DNA of 7,378 bases, from positions 1-7,378 of the forward strand of contig JAFDHW010000113.1 in NCBI GenBank assembly GCA_019308705.1. Direction: 5' to 3'. Positions within the stretch are counted from its first letter, which is position 1; each line of letters begins with the position of its first letter. Source of the stretch: Deltaproteobacteria bacterium (GTDB lineage Bacteria; Desulfobacterota; Desulfobacteria; Desulfobacterales; Desulfatibacillaceae). Shown in pieces: positions 6,031 to 7,378 of this stretch. Made by a program: the position numbers and the translations under genes. Below the pieces are notes generated by a model. The model had not been told where the DNA came from and ran no database searches. It worked only from the letters and a program-made list of their open reading frames with translations.

Positions 6031-7341
6031 TCACCGCCGGCCGTGCGTCCGACCCTTTTTCAAAAACCCTTCGTAATGGCGGGTCAGCATGTGCGATTCC
6101 ATCTGGGCGATGGTGTCGATGGCCACGCCCACCACGATCAGCAAGGCCGTGCCCCCGAAGTAGAAAGGCACGTTGAACTGGGTGGTCAAGACCGAGGGGA
6201 GCACGCACACCGCGGACACGTAAACCGCCCCGCCCAGGGTGATCCGGGTGAGCACCCGGTCGATGTAATCGGCCGTGTTCTTGCCCGGCCGGATTCCCGG
6301 GATGTGCCCCCCGTACTTTTTCAGGTTGTCCGCCACGTCCACGGGGTTGAAGGTCACCGCCGTGTAGAAGTAGCAGAAGAAGAAGATGAGCCCCACGTAG
6401 GGCAACTCCCACCACACGCTGCCCGGCCGCATGGCCCCGGCCACGGCCTTTAGCCAGGGCACGTCCACGAAGTTTCCGATGGTGGCCGGAAACATCATGA
6501 TGGAACTTGCGAAAATGGGCGGGATGACGCCCGCGGTGTTGATCTTCAAGGGCAAGAAGGTGCTCTGCCCCCCGTACATCTTCCGGCCGATCACCCTTTT
6601 CGCGTATTCCACCCGGATGCGGCGCTGGCCCTGCTCCACGTAGACGATGAACCCCACCACCGCCACCATGAGCGCCAGCAGAAACACCATGATGAAGATG
6701 CTCATCTCGCCCGCGGACAACAGGCGCACCGTGTTGGTGACCGCGCTGGGCAGCCGGGCCACGATGCCGGCGAAGATGATGAGCGAGATGCCGTTGCCCA
6801 CGCCCCGCTCCGTGATCTGCTCGCCCAGCCACATGATGAAGGCGGTGCCCGCGGTGAGCGTCATCACCGTCATGATCCGGAAACCCCAGCCCGGGGCCAT
6901 GACCACCGGCGCGCCGCCGGGAGCGGACATCTTCTCCAGGCCCACGGCGATGCCGAAACCCTGGATGACGGCGATGACCACCGTGCCGTAACGGGTGTAC
7001 TGGGTGATCTTCTTGCGCCCCTGCTCGCCTTCCTTGGAAAGCCGCTCCAGGTGGGGGATGACCACCGTCAAAAGCTGCAGGATGATGGAGGCGGAAATGT
7101 AGGGCATGATGCCCAGGGCGAACACGGAAAGCCTTTCCAGCGCGCCGCCGGAAAACATGTCGAACAGGCCCAGAAGCGTCCCCTGGGCCTTGGCGAAGAA
7201 AGACGCAAGGGCCGTCGCATCGATACCCGGCGTGGGGATGTGCACGCCCACCCGGTAGACCATCAGGAGCAGAAGCGTGGTGATGATCCGCCTCTTTAAC
7301 TCCGGGATCTTGAATATGTTGCCGAATCCGCCGCCGATCAT
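6031..7341 (-). CDS. secY: preprotein translocase subunit SecY
   Basis: SecY is the channel of the Sec translocon, carrying unfolded proteins across the inner membrane and inserting membrane proteins, together with SecE, SecG and SecA. The 436 residues have the normal length and show ten hydrophobic segments by eye (about 19-36, 72-95, 116-136, 155-176, 184-206, 215-235, 270-290, 312-332, 365-386, 392-413). Family signatures are PGID (38-41), the plug-region [21 protein letters not shown] split over 60-80, [18 protein letters not shown] (173-190), [11 protein letters not shown] (240-250) followed by [16 protein letters not shown] (263-278), and the cytosolic C5 loop [20 protein letters not shown] (331-350) with R351. 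ATG 7339-7341 has AAGGA at 7348-7352, 6 nt upstream. It leads the map-infA-rpmJ run and is normally preceded by rplO in the spc operon. Confidence 0.98.
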   Translation of the reverse strand: MIGGGFGNIFKIPELKRRIITTLLLLMVYRVGVHIPTPGIDATALASFFAKAQGTLLGLFDMFSGGALERLSVFALGIMPYISASIILQLLTVVIPHLERLSKEGEQGRKKITQYTRYGTVVIAVIQGFGIAVGLEKMSAPGGAPVVMAPGWGFRIMTVMTLTAGTAFIMWLGEQITERGVGNGISLIIFAGIVARLPSAVTNTVRLLSAGEMSIFIMVFLLALMVAVVGFIVYVEQGQRRIRVEYAKRVIGRKMYGGQSTFLPLKINTAGVIPPIFASSIMMFPATIGNFVDVPWLKAVAGAMRPGSVWWELPYVGLIFFFCYFYTAVTFNPVDVADNLKKYGGHIPGIRPGKNTADYIDRVLTRITLGGAVYVSAVCVLPSVLTTQFNVPFYFGGTALLIVVGVAIDTIAQMESHMLTRHYEGFLKKGRTHGRR

Positions 7342-7344
7342 GGG

Positions 7345-7377
7345 CTATCCTTCGGGCGCTTCGCTCGTCAGGCCACC
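7345..7377 (-). CDS. possible C-terminal end of the gene before secY (expected rplO, L15)
   Basis: One minus-strand frame is open from the window edge to TAG at 7345-7347 and would read GGLTSEAPEG. In spc operons the gene before secY is rplO, and L15 often ends near a GG pair, but ten residues cannot identify it. Another frame stops earlier (TGA). The stop would overlap the region of the secY ribosome binding site. Confidence 0.25.
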   Translation of the reverse strand, partial: GGLTSEAPEG

Positions 7378-7378
7378 G

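Noticed and set aside
5810..6832. Long minus-strand frame overlapping secY and map
   Set aside because: It is out of phase with two certain genes, and its His/Arg/Gly-rich product is typical of a GC-rich shadow frame.

Overview
The window joins a strongly conserved ribosomal-protein/secretion operon on the minus strand (about 1682 to the right edge) to a small accessory segment on the plus strand (1 to about 1620). The core genes are GC-rich. Their order, in transcription order, is secY-map-infA-rpmJ-rpsM-rpsK-rpsD-rpoA-rplQ, the junction of the spc and alpha operons. Having map and infA between secY and rpmJ, together with rpsD between rpsK and rpoA, differs from the E. coli order (no map/infA here) and from the Bacillus order (rpsD elsewhere, adk present). 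Together with a zinc-type S4 and Gram-negative-like proteins, this suggests a member of Desulfobacterota (former Deltaproteobacteria). That assignment is inference from gene order and composition, not a database match.

Left part, 1-410: the 3' end of an IS256-family (Mutator-type) insertion sequence, with the C-terminal third of its transposase and its right terminal inverted repeat ending at 410. From 411 to 514 there is a short palindrome touching the IS end and a weak promoter-like stretch. From 515 to 1582 lies an AT-rich plus-strand gene for a stand-alone protein with a PD-(D/E)XK nuclease domain of the HsdR N-terminal type, an acidic linker and a conserved C-terminal domain. Its composition differs from the ribosomal genes and it sits beside an IS, so it is probably acquired and is a candidate defence or DNA-processing gene.

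Middle: a strong hairpin at 1621-1666 with T-tracts on both sides separates the convergent accessory gene and ribosomal operon and should terminate both.

Right part, 1682-7378: nine tightly packed minus-strand genes, one of which (rpmJ, 37 codons, 4910-5023) is very short. They form one translationally coupled unit: stop/start overlap for rpoA-rplQ, abutting stop and start for map-infA, and a stop codon embedded in the next Shine-Dalgarno for rpmJ-rpsM. SecY forms the Sec channel; MetAP trims new N-termini; IF-1, L36, S13, S11, S4 and L17 serve translation; RpoA is the RNA polymerase alpha subunit. Notable details are a long Lys-rich then Glu/Ala/Pro-rich tail on L17, TTG start codons on both rpsM and rpsD, and a structured rpsD-rpoA intergenic region with two mutually exclusive pairings.

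I see no wholly new system. The most interesting item is the orphan nuclease-like gene next to the IS element.
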